Source: Pseudomonas mandelii (GTDB taxonomy: Bacteria > Pseudomonadota > Gammaproteobacteria > Pseudomonadales > Pseudomonadaceae). Taken from it: DNA of 64,000 nt. Shown here in pieces: positions 36,001-46,815 of the stretch (within the stretch, counting starts at the first letter, position 1; each line of letters begins with the position of its first letter). The notes beneath the pieces are model-generated. The model worked only from the letters and a program-made list of their open reading frames with translations. It did not search any database and was not told where the DNA came from. A program made the position numbers and the translations under genes. Where the stretch lies: NCBI RefSeq assembly GCF_006438925.1, contig NZ_RCZA01000002.1, positions 248,001 to 312,000 of the forward strand, in the 5' to 3' direction.

Positions 36001-37182
36001 ATGCCCGATAATACCCGCCGCGCCCGTGACGAAGCCTTTTGGCGAACCTTTGCCGACCGATACGCGGTTGAACCCGGCCCGGTCAACCTCGAAAACGGAT
36101 ACTTCGGGCGCATGTCGCGCACGGTGGTCGAGGAGTATCAGCGCAACATCGAACTGATCAACCGCAGCAACTCGGTGCACGTGCGGCAACGCTTCGAACA
36201 GGGCGAAAGTCTTGAAATCCGCGCGCAGCTTGCCGAACTGGTTGGCGTTCCAGCCGACACCGTCGCCCTCACCCGCAACGCTTCGGACGGTCTGCAATCG
36301 CTGATCCGCAACTACAACCGTCTGATGCCGGGCGATCAGGTGCTGATGTGTGATCTGGAGTACGACACGGTCAAAGGGGCCATGCACTGGCTGGCACGTC
36401 ATCGCGGTGTCGAAGTGATCGAGATCGAACACTCGCACCCTGCCAGTTTCGACAGTTTGCTGGCCACTTACCGCGAAGCTTTCGAGCGTTATCCGCGACT
36501 CAAACTGATGGCCCTGACTCACGTCACTCACCGCACCGGGCTGGTGATGCCGGTGCAGGCGATTGCCTCAGCCGCCAAAGAACACGGTATCGACGTAATC
36601 CTCGACGGTGCCCATGCGCTCGGCCAGATCCAGTTCAATCTCGATAACCTTGGGATCGCGTTCGCCGGTTTCAATCTACACAAATGGATCGGTGCGCCGC
36701 TGACCCTGGGCTTCATTTACATCGCCCCCGAACGCCTGGCCGACATCGACCCGGACATGGGCGAGATGCATTTCCCGGTCACCGACATTCGCGCCCGCAC
36801 GCCGTACAGCACGCCCAACATCCCGGCGCTGCTGACCCTGCCGCAGGTATTCGAGGAACATCTGGCCATGGGCGGTTCCGCGGCCAAGGGCGCTCGGCTC
36901 AATTACCTGCGCAACCGCTGGGTGAGCGCGGTACGCGAGTTGCCGGGGATCGAAGTCATGACCCCGGACGACCCGCGACTGTATTGCGGCATCACTTCGA
37001 TGCGCTTTACCCGGCATGCCGATCAACAGGCGATGGTCGAGCGGCTGCTCAAGGACTACAACCTGTTTACCGTGGCGCGCAGTGGTGCCGCGAGTGGTCC
37101 GTGCATTCGCATAACCCCGGGACTTACCACCACGGGTGCAGACATGGATCTACTGGCCCGGGCGCTGACCGAACTGCGCTGA
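36001..37182 (+). CDS. Class V aminotransferase (isopenicillin-N-epimerase-like)
   Basis: The 393-residue PLP enzyme has DGAHALGQIQFNLDNLGI (about 202-219) with the cofactor Asp and His, then FNLHKWIGAPLTLGF with the Schiff-base lysine at about 226. The opening FWRTFADRYAVEPGPVNLENGYFG is that of CefD-like members. Such enzymes epimerise or cleave amino-acid-derived substrates; a cysteine desulphurase role is unlikely because no active-site cysteine loop is apparent. The substrate is unknown. Confidence 0.85.
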   Translation: MPDNTRRARDEAFWRTFADRYAVEPGPVNLENGYFGRMSRTVVEEYQRNIELINRSNSVHVRQRFEQGESLEIRAQLAELVGVPADTVALTRNASDGLQSLIRNYNRLMPGDQVLMCDLEYDTVKGAMHWLARHRGVEVIEIEHSHPASFDSLLATYREAFERYPRLKLMALTHVTHRTGLVMPVQAIASAAKEHGIDVILDGAHALGQIQFNLDNLGIAFAGFNLHKWIGAPLTLGFIYIAPERLADIDPDMGEMHFPVTDIRARTPYSTPNIPALLTLPQVFEEHLAMGGSAAKGARLNYLRNRWVSAVRELPGIEVMTPDDPRLYCGITSMRFTRHADQQAMVERLLKDYNLFTVARSGAASGPCIRITPGLTTTGADMDLLARALTELR

Positions 37183-37184
37183 CG

Positions 37185-37910
37185 TCACACGGTGTGTTTG
37201 TCGAAGTCCTCGGGCTTGATCTGCGTCGATACCGCGAATGTGTCGATGCCTATGGTCGTGTGCCCGAAGTAGCCGTCTTTATTCGAGTCTCGACTCAGGA
37301 TGTGAACGTTCAAGGTCGAAGCTTCGCCGCCCATGTTTTCATAGAAAAAGTCTTGATCGTTGGTCAGTGGCGAAACGGCCCGCCCCCGGTACTCCCTGGC
37401 GTTGAGTACCAAGCGTGAGGCCACCTCGGGAAAGTAGAGCTGACCGACCCAGGCAACATGCCTCTCTTCCAGGTAGTTGTTGCCTTCCATAATGCGTACC
37501 ACGACGTGAATGTGCAGGGCACGGCCGGCGTAGAACCCCGGATAGATCGTGGTAAACCGCACGATGCCGTTTTTGTCCGTGAATTGCCCGCCTCGCAGGT
37601 AAGTGTCGTCGTCGGTGCGCGGGATCGAGCCGATGTCATCGACGTCGACTTCCTTATCCGGATTGACCTTGCTCCAGCCCGAATACGCACCGCGGGCGTT
37701 GCAGTGCCAGATATCCACTAACGCGTCAGTCACTGGTTGACCGGTCATGGCATCGACGATCGTCAGCCTCAGCACCAAGGGAATACCGTCCATGCCTTCG
37801 CTGATGTTTCTTCTGATCAATTTCGGATTTCGGAAATAAGGACCGGCGATCTGTTCGGGTGAAAGCAGGTAAACCGCTGGTGAGGATGAAACCGGGTTGT
37901 TGTCGTCCAT
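37185..37910 (-). CDS. Intradiol ring-cleavage dioxygenase-like protein
   Basis: The 241-residue protein has the protocatechuate/catechol intradiol fold: ALVDIWHCNARGAYSGW (about 67-83, first Tyr ligand), then IYPGFYAGRALHIHVVV (about 127-143) with the second Tyr and the His-x-His ligands of non-haem Fe(III). It would split a catechol between its hydroxyls. A GPYF motif near residue 24 is also typical. No signal peptide or aromatic-degradation neighbours are visible, so the substrate is open. It is convergent with the aminotransferase gene. Confidence 0.85.
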   Translation of the reverse strand: MDDNNPVSSSPAVYLLSPEQIAGPYFRNPKLIRRNISEGMDGIPLVLRLTIVDAMTGQPVTDALVDIWHCNARGAYSGWSKVNPDKEVDVDDIGSIPRTDDDTYLRGGQFTDKNGIVRFTTIYPGFYAGRALHIHVVVRIMEGNNYLEERHVAWVGQLYFPEVASRLVLNAREYRGRAVSPLTNDQDFFYENMGGEASTLNVHILSRDSNKDGYFGHTTIGIDTFAVSTQIKPEDFDKHTV

Positions 37911-37996
37911 GACGTTCTCTCTTCCATAAGATGAACGCAGGTTAACGCTGGCCGAGCAGCGAGATGCGGTAACTATGTATCGCATGATGTCGATCT

Positions 37997-38142
37997 GTAG
38001 CAGCTGCCGAGCCTGCGAGGCTGCGTTCGGCTGCATAGCAGTCGTGAATCCGGCTTACGCGGTCTGTCTGACGTACCGCAATCTCTGATTTTACGACTGC
38101 TACGCAGCCGAACGCAGCCTCGCAAGCTCGACAGCTGCTACA
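37997..38142. repeat. REP-type inverted pair, family A variant with long loop
   Basis: The outer arms tgtagcagctg... and ...cagctgctaca enclose about 60 nt of non-repeated sequence and imperfect inner copies of cgaggctgcgttcggctgc. It is the most diverged family-A copy here. Confidence 0.8.
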
Positions 38143-38180
38143 AAGAGCGAGTCGACCGCCAAAAGAGTTTTCACCGGGCA

Positions 38181-38216
38181 AAAAAAAACGGTGCACCGAC
38201 CAAGCGCACCGTAAAG
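38181..38216 (-). terminator. Intrinsic terminator of the zwf-pgl-eda operon
   Basis: A cggtgc...gcaccg stem is followed, in minus-strand sense, by a run of eight or more Ts, 37 nt beyond the eda stop. Confidence 0.88.
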
Positions 38217-38253
38217 CCGTAGAACACACAACGAAGTGTTTGGTAAAAGCCGA

Positions 38254-38919
38254 TCAGTCCAGCAGCGCCAGTGCCTCGGCGGTGCATTCCTGAATGCGGG
38301 CCCAGTCGCCGTTCTTGATCCACTCGGGATCAAGCATCCAGCTACCGCCCACGCACATCACGTTTTTCAACGCCATGTAGCTCTTGATGTTGGCCGGGCT
38401 GACGCCGCCAGTCGGGCAGAATTTCACTTCGCCAAACGGACCGCCCAGAGCTTTGATAGCCGCGACACCGCCGCTGACTTCCGCCGGGAACAGCTTGAAG
38501 CGGCGGTAACCCAGGCCATAGCCTTCCATGATGCCGGAGGCGTTGCTGATGCCTGGCAACAGCGGAATCGGGCTGTTGACGCTGGCTTCCAGCAGGTCAC
38601 GGGTGATGCCCGGCGTGACGATGAACTGCGAACCGGCCGCTTCGGCAGCCGCCAGCATGTTGCGATCCAGCACAGTACCGGCACCGGTCACCAGCTCCGG
38701 ACGCTGCTCGCGCAGAATCTGGATGGCCTTGAGGCCGAACTGCGAACGCAGTGTCACTTCCAGGGCTGTCAGGCCACCGGCCGCGAGGGCATCGGCCAGT
38801 GGCAGGATGTCCTGTTCGCGAGCGATGGTGATCACCGGCAGGATCCGCGCCTTGGCGCAGAGGCTGTCGATCAGGGCAACTTTGTCCGCCATGGAAACGG
38901 TCGGGGATGGGGTTTTCAT
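38254..38919 (-). CDS. eda: KDPG/KHG aldolase Eda
   Basis: The 221-residue protein has the class I aldolase signatures GLTALEVTLRS (catalytic Glu), RRFKLFPAEVSGG (Schiff-base Lys) and FCPTGGVSPANI. It splits 2-keto-3-deoxy-6-phosphogluconate into pyruvate and glyceraldehyde-3-phosphate, the last Entner-Doudoroff step. The ATG at 38919 was chosen because AAGGA lies 9 nt upstream; upstream in-frame ATGs overlap pgl. It is third in the zwf-pgl-eda operon and ends at a terminator. Confidence 0.95.
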   Translation of the reverse strand: MKTPSPTVSMADKVALIDSLCAKARILPVITIAREQDILPLADALAAGGLTALEVTLRSQFGLKAIQILREQRPELVTGAGTVLDRNMLAAAEAAGSQFIVTPGITRDLLEASVNSPIPLLPGISNASGIMEGYGLGYRRFKLFPAEVSGGVAAIKALGGPFGEVKFCPTGGVSPANIKSYMALKNVMCVGGSWMLDPEWIKNGDWARIQECTAEALALLD

Positions 38920-38936
38920 AGCGGCTGTTCCTTGGC

Positions 38937-39650
38937 TCATGGGCACCAGTAAATCTCTAACGTAGGTTGCAGAAACGCGCGAATCGGCATGGCGGCGACA
39001 TCGTCACCGGCCAATGCGGCACTCAAAGTGGTCAGCTTGGACTGACCGGAAATCGATAGAACGGTGGTCTTGGCCGACGCCAGCAGCGCACGGCTCATGG
39101 TCAAGCGCTGATGCGGCACGGTCGGCGCCAGCATCGGGTAGCAGCGACGTGTGCCGTCGGCTTTCAAGGCGTCAGCCAGGTTCGGGCTGTTGGGGAACAA
39201 CGAGGCGGTGTGACCGTCGTCGCCCATACCGAGTATCAGCACGTCGATCGGCGGCAATTCGGCGAGCAAGCGATCCGCCTGCTCGGCTGCCAGTTCAAGG
39301 TTGGCCGTGGCGCTGTACAGACTCAGGAACTGAGCCTTGGCCGCCGGTCCTTGCAATAGGTAACGCTTGAGCAGACCGGCATTGCTGTCGGCGTGTTCAA
39401 CCGGAACCCAGCGCTCGTCGGCCAGGGTGACGACAACCTTGGACCAGTCCAGCGTCTGCTTGGCCAGGTGCTGGAAAAACGCCACCGGACTGCGTCCACC
39501 GGAAACCACCAAGGTCGCGGTGCCGCGCGCGTCGATCGCGTCACTCAGTTGCTTGGCCACATTCAGCGCCAGGCCTTCGGCCAGCAGCACCGGGCTTTTG
39601 AACTCATGGGCGCTGACGCCCTGAGGCAGTTTCAATTCAGATATCGCCAT
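38937..39650 (-). CDS. pgl: 6-phosphogluconolactonase Pgl
   Basis: The 237-residue protein has [15 protein letters not shown] (about 50-64), [17 protein letters not shown] (about 74-90) and [17 protein letters not shown] (about 140-156), the three conserved motifs of the lactonase. It hydrolyses 6-phosphogluconolactone to 6-phosphogluconate. It overlaps zwf by 14 nt and is followed closely by eda, forming one operon under HexR control. Confidence 0.95.
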   Translation of the reverse strand: MAISELKLPQGVSAHEFKSPVLLAEGLALNVAKQLSDAIDARGTATLVVSGGRSPVAFFQHLAKQTLDWSKVVVTLADERWVPVEHADSNAGLLKRYLLQGPAAKAQFLSLYSATANLELAAEQADRLLAELPPIDVLILGMGDDGHTASLFPNSPNLADALKADGTRRCYPMLAPTVPHQRLTMSRALLASAKTTVLSISGQSKLTTLSAALAGDDVAAMPIRAFLQPTLEIYWCP

Positions 39651-41106
39651 ACCACGACCTCCCATCCCGCGTGATCAATGCAATGGAGCTCATCGGCCCC
39701 CAGGACCCGGCCGCGTACGGCTTGGGCGCATCACCGGATTTCTTCCACCCGGCGATCAACTGGTCACACCACTTCCACGCGGCTTCGATTTCATCTTTAC
39801 GGACAAACAGGTTCTGATTGCCGCGCATCACTTCCAGCAACAACCGCTCGTAGGCATCGGGAATCCGTGCGCTGCGATAAGTGTCGGAAAAATTCAGCTG
39901 CAACGGACCGCTGCGCAGCTGCATGCCCTTGTCCAGGCCTTGTTCTTTGGTCATTACGCGCAAGGAAATGCCTTCGTCCGGTTGCAGGCGGATAATCAGC
40001 TTGTTGCTGATTTGCAGGCGCTGCTCGGGAGCGAAGATGTAGTGGGACGGTTCCTTGAAGTGGATGACGATCTGCGACAGCTTCTGCGGCATGCGCTTGC
40101 CGGTACGCAGGTAAAACGGCACGCCGGCCCAACGCCAGTTGCGGATATCGGCACGCAGCGCAACGAAGGTTTCGGTATCGCTCTGGGTATTGGAGTTTGG
40201 CTCTTCCAGGTAACCGGGAACCGATTTGCCTTCGCTGTAACCGGCGATGTACTGGCCGCGCACCACCTGAGTGGTCAGGCCTTCCGGGCTGATCGGCGCC
40301 AGCGCCTTGAGCACTTTGACTTTCTCGTCACGGATGCTGTCGGCGGACAGGTCGGCCGGCGGGTCCATGGCGATCAGGCAGAGCAGTTGCAGCAGGTGAT
40401 TCTGGATCATGTCCCGCAGCTGGCCGGCCTTGTCGAAGTAACCCCAGCGGCCTTCGATCCCGACCTTCTCGGCCACGGTGATTTCCACGTGGGAGATATA
40501 ATTCTGGTTCCACTGGGTTTCGAACAGGCTGTTGGCGAAACGCAGGGCGATCAGGTTCTGGACGGTTTCTTTGCCCAGGTAGTGATCGATGCGGTAGGTG
40601 CGGTTCTCCGGGAAGAACTGCGCCACGGCGTCGTTAACCTTGCGCGAGGATTCCAGGTCCGAACCGATGGGTTTTTCCAGCACCACGCGGGTGTTTTCGG
40701 TCAGACCGACTTTCGACAGATTCTCGCAGATCGCGCCGTAAACGGCGGCCGGTGTCGCGAAGTAGGCAATCACTCGCTGGGCGCTGCCGGCCATTTCGGC
40801 CAGGGCGACGTAATCGTCAGCCTTGAGGAAGTCGACGTGCAGGTAACTCAGGCGGGCCAGAAAGCGTTCGACCACGGCTTCGTCCAGCTCTTTGGCGACG
40901 ACGTAGCGGCGCAGCTCGGAGGCGATGAACGCCAAATGCTGCTGCTCGCTGCCAGGCTCACGGGCCAGCGCGATAATTCGCGTGTCCTCGTGTAAGAGGC
41001 CTGCGCCATCGAGCTGATAAAGGGCAGGAAACAGCTTGCGCAGGGCCAGATCGCCGAGGGCGCCGAACAAGGCAAAGGTGCACGGTTCAACCGTAATAGA
41101 AGGCAT
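39637..41106 (-). CDS. zwf: Glucose-6-phosphate 1-dehydrogenase Zwf
   Basis: The 489-residue protein has the nucleotide-binding loop [10 protein letters not shown] (15-24), the substrate motif [12 protein letters not shown] (about 178-189) with its catalytic His region, and [12 protein letters not shown]. It oxidises glucose-6-phosphate to 6-phosphogluconolactone with NAD(P). It is first in the operon with pgl and eda and divergent from hexR. A HexR-like site lies within 20 nt of the ATG and an RccR-like half-palindrome about 65 nt away. The length is typical of the family. Confidence 0.96.
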   Translation of the reverse strand: MPSITVEPCTFALFGALGDLALRKLFPALYQLDGAGLLHEDTRIIALAREPGSEQQHLAFIASELRRYVVAKELDEAVVERFLARLSYLHVDFLKADDYVALAEMAGSAQRVIAYFATPAAVYGAICENLSKVGLTENTRVVLEKPIGSDLESSRKVNDAVAQFFPENRTYRIDHYLGKETVQNLIALRFANSLFETQWNQNYISHVEITVAEKVGIEGRWGYFDKAGQLRDMIQNHLLQLLCLIAMDPPADLSADSIRDEKVKVLKALAPISPEGLTTQVVRGQYIAGYSEGKSVPGYLEEPNSNTQSDTETFVALRADIRNWRWAGVPFYLRTGKRMPQKLSQIVIHFKEPSHYIFAPEQRLQISNKLIIRLQPDEGISLRVMTKEQGLDKGMQLRSGPLQLNFSDTYRSARIPDAYERLLLEVMRGNQNLFVRKDEIEAAWKWCDQLIAGWKKSGDAPKPYAAGSWGPMSSIALITRDGRSWYGDI

Positions 41107-41111
41107 GATGT

Positions 41112-41126
41112 TTGTTCTTTTATCAA
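41112..41126. promoter_or_regulatory. Putative HexR operator upstream of zwf
   Basis: TTGT-N7-TCAA differs by one base from the HexR consensus TTGT-N7/8-ACAA known from P. putida. It lies immediately before the zwf ATG. Confidence 0.55.
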
Positions 41127-41171
41127 GTTAAGCTACAAATACCTTTTTTTAAGGCATCACTCAAGGGAAAA

Positions 41172-41190
41172 TGTAGTAATAACCATAACA
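41172..41190. promoter_or_regulatory. RccR-like palindrome in the zwf-hexR intergenic region
   Basis: TGTAGTAATAACCATAACA matches the left half of the RccR consensus TGTAGT-N6-ACTACA and loosely its right half. Regulation by this RpiR-type protein is inferred only. Confidence 0.35.
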
Positions 41191-41336
41191 TTTTCGCAAA
41201 ATACAGATTCCGAGTGGTGGACGGTCGGAGCCATCAGTAGGATAGGCCACCGTTACGGGCCCGATCAAAGTCCCAATTTGCATAGCCGGGGCCCTTATTT
41301 GCATTGCTCTCATGTTTGCGGAGCTAAGGAACATAT

Positions 41337-42206
41337 ATGGACCGCGTGCGAAATTTACTGGAACAGATCCAGAATCGCCTTGAAGACCTGAACAAGGCAG
41401 AACGCAAAGTCGCCGAAGTAATCCTGCTCAACCCAGAGCAGGCCACCCGGTTCAGCATCGCCGCCCTCGCCCAGGCCTCTAAAGTCAGCGAGCCGACGGT
41501 CAACCGTTTCTGCCGTTCGTTTGGCGTTAGCGGCTACCCGGAACTCAAGCTTCAATTGGCCCAGAGCCTGGCCAGTGGCGCGGCGTATGTCAGCCGTGCG
41601 GTCGAGGCCGATGATAATCCGGAGGCCTATACCAAAAAGATTTTCGGCAGCGCCATCGCCTCGTTGGACAGTGCATTACAGGCGCTTGACCCGAACCTGA
41701 TCAGCCGCGCCGTCGACCTGTTGATCCAGGCCCGGCAGATCCACTTCTTCGGCCTCGGCGCCTCGGCCCCGGTGGCGCTGGATGCGCAGCACAAGTTTTT
41801 CCGCTTCAACCTCGCGGTCACCGCCCACGCGGACGTGCTGATGCAGCGCATGATTGCGTCGGTGGCGCACACCGGCGAGTTGTTCGTGATCATTTCCTAC
41901 ACCGGCCGTACCCGCGAACTGGTGGAAGTGGCGCGTATTGCCCGGGAAAACGGTGCATCGGTACTGGGCCTGACGGCCGAGGGTTCGCCACTGGCCAAGG
42001 CCAGCACGTTGAGCCTGAACATTCCGCTACCGGAAGACACCGACATCTATATGCCGATGACGTCGCGGATCATTCAGCTGACCGTGCTGGACGTGCTCGC
42101 CACCGGCATGACCTTGCGCCGAGGCGTGGATTTCCAGCCGCATTTGCGCAAGATCAAGGAAAGCTTGAATGCCAGTCGGTATCCGATCGGGGATGAGTTT
42201 AATTAA
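41337..42206 (+). CDS. hexR: RpiR-family regulator HexR
   Basis: The 289-residue protein has an N-terminal RpiR helix-turn-helix ([25 protein letters not shown], about 38-62) and a SIS sugar-phosphate-binding domain (about 115-250, with [16 protein letters not shown] and [14 protein letters not shown]). In Pseudomonas it represses zwf-pgl-eda, edd-glk and gap-1 and releases DNA on binding KDPG. It is divergent from zwf. GGAG-like GCGGAGCTAAGGAAC precedes the ATG. A REP pair directly abuts its stop. Confidence 0.96.
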   Translation: MDRVRNLLEQIQNRLEDLNKAERKVAEVILLNPEQATRFSIAALAQASKVSEPTVNRFCRSFGVSGYPELKLQLAQSLASGAAYVSRAVEADDNPEAYTKKIFGSAIASLDSALQALDPNLISRAVDLLIQARQIHFFGLGASAPVALDAQHKFFRFNLAVTAHADVLMQRMIASVAHTGELFVIISYTGRTRELVEVARIARENGASVLGLTAEGSPLAKASTLSLNIPLPEDTDIYMPMTSRIIQLTVLDVLATGMTLRRGVDFQPHLRKIKESLNASRYPIGDEFN

Positions 42207-42297
42207 AAAGATCGCAGCCTCGCTTCGCTCGACAGCTCCTACAGGTTTACACGACCCCTTGTAGGAGCTGTCGAGTGAAACGAGGCTGCGATCTTTT
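42206..42297. repeat. REP-type inverted pair, family A
   Basis: Arms aaaagatcgcagcctcgcttcgc and complement start at the last base of the hexR stop codon. It separates hexR from the convergent mutarotase gene. Confidence 0.9.
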
Positions 42298-42301
42298 GAT
42301 C

Positions 42302-43156
42302 TTAAGCCCCAACCCGCGCCTGCAAACTCAAATGCGCCCTCTCCCCCGGCGCCAGGCTCAGGCTATCGGTCCCGCCACTCGCGGCTTCAACACACACAAA
42401 TTCCGAAATCTCATTCCAGCTCACTCCCAGCAACGGCCGTGAGCCTGGATGCCAGACCACCGTGTCCGCATGGTTGCCGGTATCGATGCACAACTCACGC
42501 TGCCAGGCGTGGTCCTTGATCTGTAATTCGCCGTCATGCTGGAACACCCGCTGACAGCCACCCTCTACCCGCAATTCGCCTTCCTGATGACAAATCTGAC
42601 GGTTCAACTGGTCGTAACCCTGCGCCCCGTCGAGGCCAGACAGCGCTACCTCGCCGACATCGCCAATACGCCAATACGCATGCAACGCCTGACTCAATTG
42701 GCACGGCAGACTGTCCTGATGCTCGGTACTCAGGCGTAAATCCATGCGTTCGCCCAAGTGCGCGTGCAGGTCCACTTGCCAGTCGCACAACTGAAGTTGC
42801 CAGTGCAAGCGCACGCCATCGTCATCAGTGCTGCTGTCCAGCAGCTTCCAGTCGATCAACCGTGCCCAGCCATGGGACGGCCAGGCGTTTTCGCTCGGAT
42901 GACGGCCATACCACGGCCAGCACACCGGAACGCCACCACGAATCGCGCCGACCTGGGGCCACTTCGCCGCACACCAAAGCCAGGGTTTCTGACCCTTTGG
43001 CTGGAAGTGCAGCAACTGCGCACCCTGCCGACTGAACACCGCCTGACACAGCGGATGGTCGATCACCAGCACGTCGCGCTTCTGATAGCGCTCCCACGCA
43101 AACACCGGACGTTCGCGCAAGGATTTGAAGAAGCGTTGTAGCGGATGCTCATGCAT
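42302..43156 (-). CDS. D-hexose-6-phosphate mutarotase
   Basis: The 284-residue protein is an aldose-1-epimerase-fold member of the YeaD type: RDVLVIDHPLCQAVFSRQGAQLLHF near the start, GGVPVCWPWYGRHP (about 74-87) and a late VSWNEISEFVCVEAA containing the Asn/Glu catalytic region. It interconverts alpha and beta anomers of glucose-6-phosphate, supplying Zwf. It is downstream of oprB on the same strand, as PA3185 is in P. aeruginosa. Confidence 0.9.
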   Translation of the reverse strand: MHEHPLQRFFKSLRERPVFAWERYQKRDVLVIDHPLCQAVFSRQGAQLLHFQPKGQKPWLWCAAKWPQVGAIRGGVPVCWPWYGRHPSENAWPSHGWARLIDWKLLDSSTDDDGVRLHWQLQLCDWQVDLHAHLGERMDLRLSTEHQDSLPCQLSQALHAYWRIGDVGEVALSGLDGAQGYDQLNRQICHQEGELRVEGGCQRVFQHDGELQIKDHAWQRELCIDTGNHADTVVWHPGSRPLLGVSWNEISEFVCVEAASGGTDSLSLAPGERAHLSLQARVGA

Positions 43157-43204
43157 GTGCCACGGTCCTGAAAATCACCCGGGGTGCGCAGCCCCCAAAA
43201 AAAA

Positions 43205-43226
43205 GCGGACAGCCTGGGCTGTCCGC
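43205..43226 (-). terminator. Intrinsic terminator downstream of oprB
   Basis: A gcggacagcc-tg-ggctgtccgc stem is followed, in the minus sense, by a run of Ts. It should limit readthrough from oprB into the mutarotase gene. Confidence 0.88.
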
Positions 43227-43264
43227 AAAAATGCGCACATAGAGAGGAGCTTATCGCAACAACG

Positions 43265-44611
43265 TTAGAACACCGACTGAATTTTCAGACCGGCGACCAG
43301 CGCGTTGTCGACCTCATCAACACCACCTGGGTGAGTGATGTACTGCAGGTTAGGACGCACGGTCAGCCAGTTGGTAACGTGGAAGCCGTAGTTGATCTCG
43401 TAGTTGTACTCGGTGGTACGCAGCGGCGAGAACAGTGGATCCTCGTACTCGGTAACACCATTGGAGGCGTTGACCAGCTCGGCGTTTTTCTTCACGTCGT
43501 CGTTGACATGGATACGGGCGAAACCGATACCGACGTCATCTTTTGGACGTGCATCGAACGGGCCTTTGTACACAAACATCAGCGACTGGTAGTTGTCGAC
43601 GAAGTTGGTGTCCTTGTCGTGGAACGTGGCGTTGGCCGAAACGGTCAGACCGCGGCTCTTGTCACCGTTGTGGTCGGTCAGCTGTTGCTGGGCCACGAAC
43701 CAGTAACCGTGCTTGCTATCGTGGCTGCGATAGGCGTTACCGCTGGTGGCTGCATCATTGCCGTTTTCATCCTTGCGGACGTCATCGGCATTGGCTGTGC
43801 TTTTGTAGTAACCGACACGGTATTCGCCGGGCAGGTTGTTAGGGTTCGGCGACCAGACCAGTTCGACCGGCAAGACGGTGCCGGCAGTGCCACTGCCGCT
43901 GAGCTTGAAGCCGTTACCGTGTTCCAGTTGCGACGGGTTCTGGTTGTACGCGCCGATCTGCGCATAGAACTCAGGCGAGATGTTGTACTTCACGCGAACC
44001 GCAGCCTGCATGACCGGCCAGTTGTACCAGATGTTGGTCGCCCAGTTACCCGCTTGGGAACCGCAGAACGCCAGGTTCTGGAACTCGCACGGGAAGGTGT
44101 TGAAGTCTTCGCCTTCGCCGAAGTAACCGGCTTTGACGTCCAGTTTACCGTCGAGGAACTGGTGCTTGATCCACAATTGAGTCAGACGGACCATATGGCC
44201 GCGGCCGTAGACTTCCTGAGACGAACTCAAGGTGCCGGCACGCGGATCGCCGACACGGTCATTGGAGATGTTCTCACCGTTACGGTTGGTGAGCTGGATC
44301 TTGGCCTGGGTGTTATCCCAGCCCCACAGCTTTTGCAGGTCCAGCGCCACGCCCAGGCCAAACTGATCGGCGTAACGTGCGGTCTTGTCGTTGTTGTAGC
44401 CGCCGTGGAGGTTGCCGCCCACTTCACCGACGTAGTCCATCTTGATGTCGATACCTTGCTCGATCAGCTTGGTCCGTTCGCCACCCCAATCGCCAGTCAT
44501 CCACTCGGAATCGGCGCTGAACGCGTCAGCCGCATGCACGCTACCGGCCAGCATCATTGCCGCAATCGCCGACAACTGGCAGATAAGCTGAGCGTTGTTC
44601 TTCTTCTTCAT
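43265..44611 (-). CDS. oprB: Carbohydrate-selective porin OprB
   Basis: The 448-residue protein has a signal peptide (MKKKNNAQLICQL..., cleaved near SVHAADAF) and alternating amphipathic strands of a 16-strand outer-membrane barrel. ENISNDRVGDPRAGTLSSSQEVYG and the late NYEINYGFHVTNWLTVRPNLQY match OprB. It admits glucose and related sugars to the periplasm. It follows gtsD with a REP pair between, and its C-terminus ends in aromatic Phe as required for barrel assembly. Confidence 0.95.
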   Translation of the reverse strand: MKKKNNAQLICQLSAIAAMMLAGSVHAADAFSADSEWMTGDWGGERTKLIEQGIDIKMDYVGEVGGNLHGGYNNDKTARYADQFGLGVALDLQKLWGWDNTQAKIQLTNRNGENISNDRVGDPRAGTLSSSQEVYGRGHMVRLTQLWIKHQFLDGKLDVKAGYFGEGEDFNTFPCEFQNLAFCGSQAGNWATNIWYNWPVMQAAVRVKYNISPEFYAQIGAYNQNPSQLEHGNGFKLSGSGTAGTVLPVELVWSPNPNNLPGEYRVGYYKSTANADDVRKDENGNDAATSGNAYRSHDSKHGYWFVAQQQLTDHNGDKSRGLTVSANATFHDKDTNFVDNYQSLMFVYKGPFDARPKDDVGIGFARIHVNDDVKKNAELVNASNGVTEYEDPLFSPLRTTEYNYEINYGFHVTNWLTVRPNLQYITHPGGVDEVDNALVAGLKIQSVF

Positions 44612-44706
44612 CCCTACATCCTCGTTTTATTGTTATTAACTGTTTTTATTTAACGCGGTGACATCGGTTGCGACGGGCGACAGTCCGCCCGCCATGGATT
44701 TCCCCT

Positions 44707-44795
44707 TGTGGGAGCGAGCCTGCTCGCGATAGCGGTGTATCAGTCGACATCGATGTTGAATGTCAGTCCGTCATCGCGAGCAGGCTCGCTCCCAC
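44707..44795. repeat. REP-type inverted pair, family B
   Basis: Arms tgtgggagcgagcctgctcgcgat and complement with a loop of about 40 nt lie between gtsD and oprB. Confidence 0.9.
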
Positions 44796-44806
44796 ATTTT
44801 TAATCT

Positions 44807-45967
<1,161 letters not shown>

Positions 45968-45969
45968 GA

Positions 45970-46815
45970 TTACCCCTTGACTGCGCCGGCCGTCAGCCCG
46001 CGCACGAAATACTTGCCTGCGACCACATAGACCAGCAGGGTCGGCAGCCCGGCGATCATCGCCGCCGCCATATCAACGTTGTATTCCTTGGCCCCGGTAC
46101 TGGTGTTGACCAAGTTGTTCAACGCCACCGTAATGGGTTGCGAGTCACCGCTGGAGAACACCACGCCGAACAGGAAGTCGTTCCAGATCTGGGTGAACTG
46201 CCAGATCAGGCAGACCATGATGATCGGAGTGGACATCGGCAGGATGATCAAGCGGAAGATGGTGAAGAAACCCGCGCCATCCAGCCGCGCCGCCTTCACC
46301 AGCGCATCGGGAACGCTGACGTAGTAGTTGCGGAAAAACAGCGTGGTGAACGCCAGGCCGTAGACCACATGTACGAACACCAGGCCCGTGGTGGTGCTGG
46401 CCAGGCCCATCTTGCCGAGGGTGAACGAGGCCGGCAGCAGGACGGTCTGGAACGGCAGGAAGCAACCGAACAGCAGCAGGCCGAAGAACAACTGCGACCC
46501 ACGGAAGCGCCACATCGACAACACATAGCCGTTCAGCGCACCGATGGCCGTGGAGATCATTACCGCCGGGACGGTGATCTTGATCGAATTCCAGAAATAC
46601 CCGTCGACTGTGGCCCAGGCCTTGACCCAGCCAATGCCGCTGACCACGGTCGGCCAGCTCAGCAGGTTGCCGGTGTTGATGTCTTCCGGCGTCTTGAAAC
46701 TGGTCAACAGCATGACCACCAGCGGTATCAGGTAAAGGAATACGGCCAGGATCAGCACGCCGTAGATGGCAATGCGACTCAGGCTGATGGAAGGTTTGGC
46801 AGCGAAACTAGTCAT
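45970..46815 (-). CDS. gtsC: Glucose ABC transporter permease GtsC
   Basis: The 281-residue protein has six membrane segments and the EAA loop DALVKAARLDGAGFFTIFRLIILPMS (about 188-213) of MalG-type permeases. It forms the inner-membrane channel with GtsB. Its start overlaps the gtsB end by 8 nt. GGTC-type initiation is weak, which is consistent with coupling. Confidence 0.94.
   Translation of the reverse strand: MTSFAAKPSISLSRIAIYGVLILAVFLYLIPLVVMLLTSFKTPEDINTGNLLSWPTVVSGIGWVKAWATVDGYFWNSIKITVPAVMISTAIGALNGYVLSMWRFRGSQLFFGLLLFGCFLPFQTVLLPASFTLGKMGLASTTTGLVFVHVVYGLAFTTLFFRNYYVSVPDALVKAARLDGAGFFTIFRLIILPMSTPIIMVCLIWQFTQIWNDFLFGVVFSSGDSQPITVALNNLVNTSTGAKEYNVDMAAAMIAGLPTLLVYVVAGKYFVRGLTAGAVKG

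Larger units (their letters stand above)
37911..38253. other. 343-nt gap between the dioxygenase-like gene and eda
   Basis: It holds the promoter of the dioxygenase-like gene at the left end, the REP variant in the middle and the eda terminator at the right. I see no gene. Confidence 0.6.
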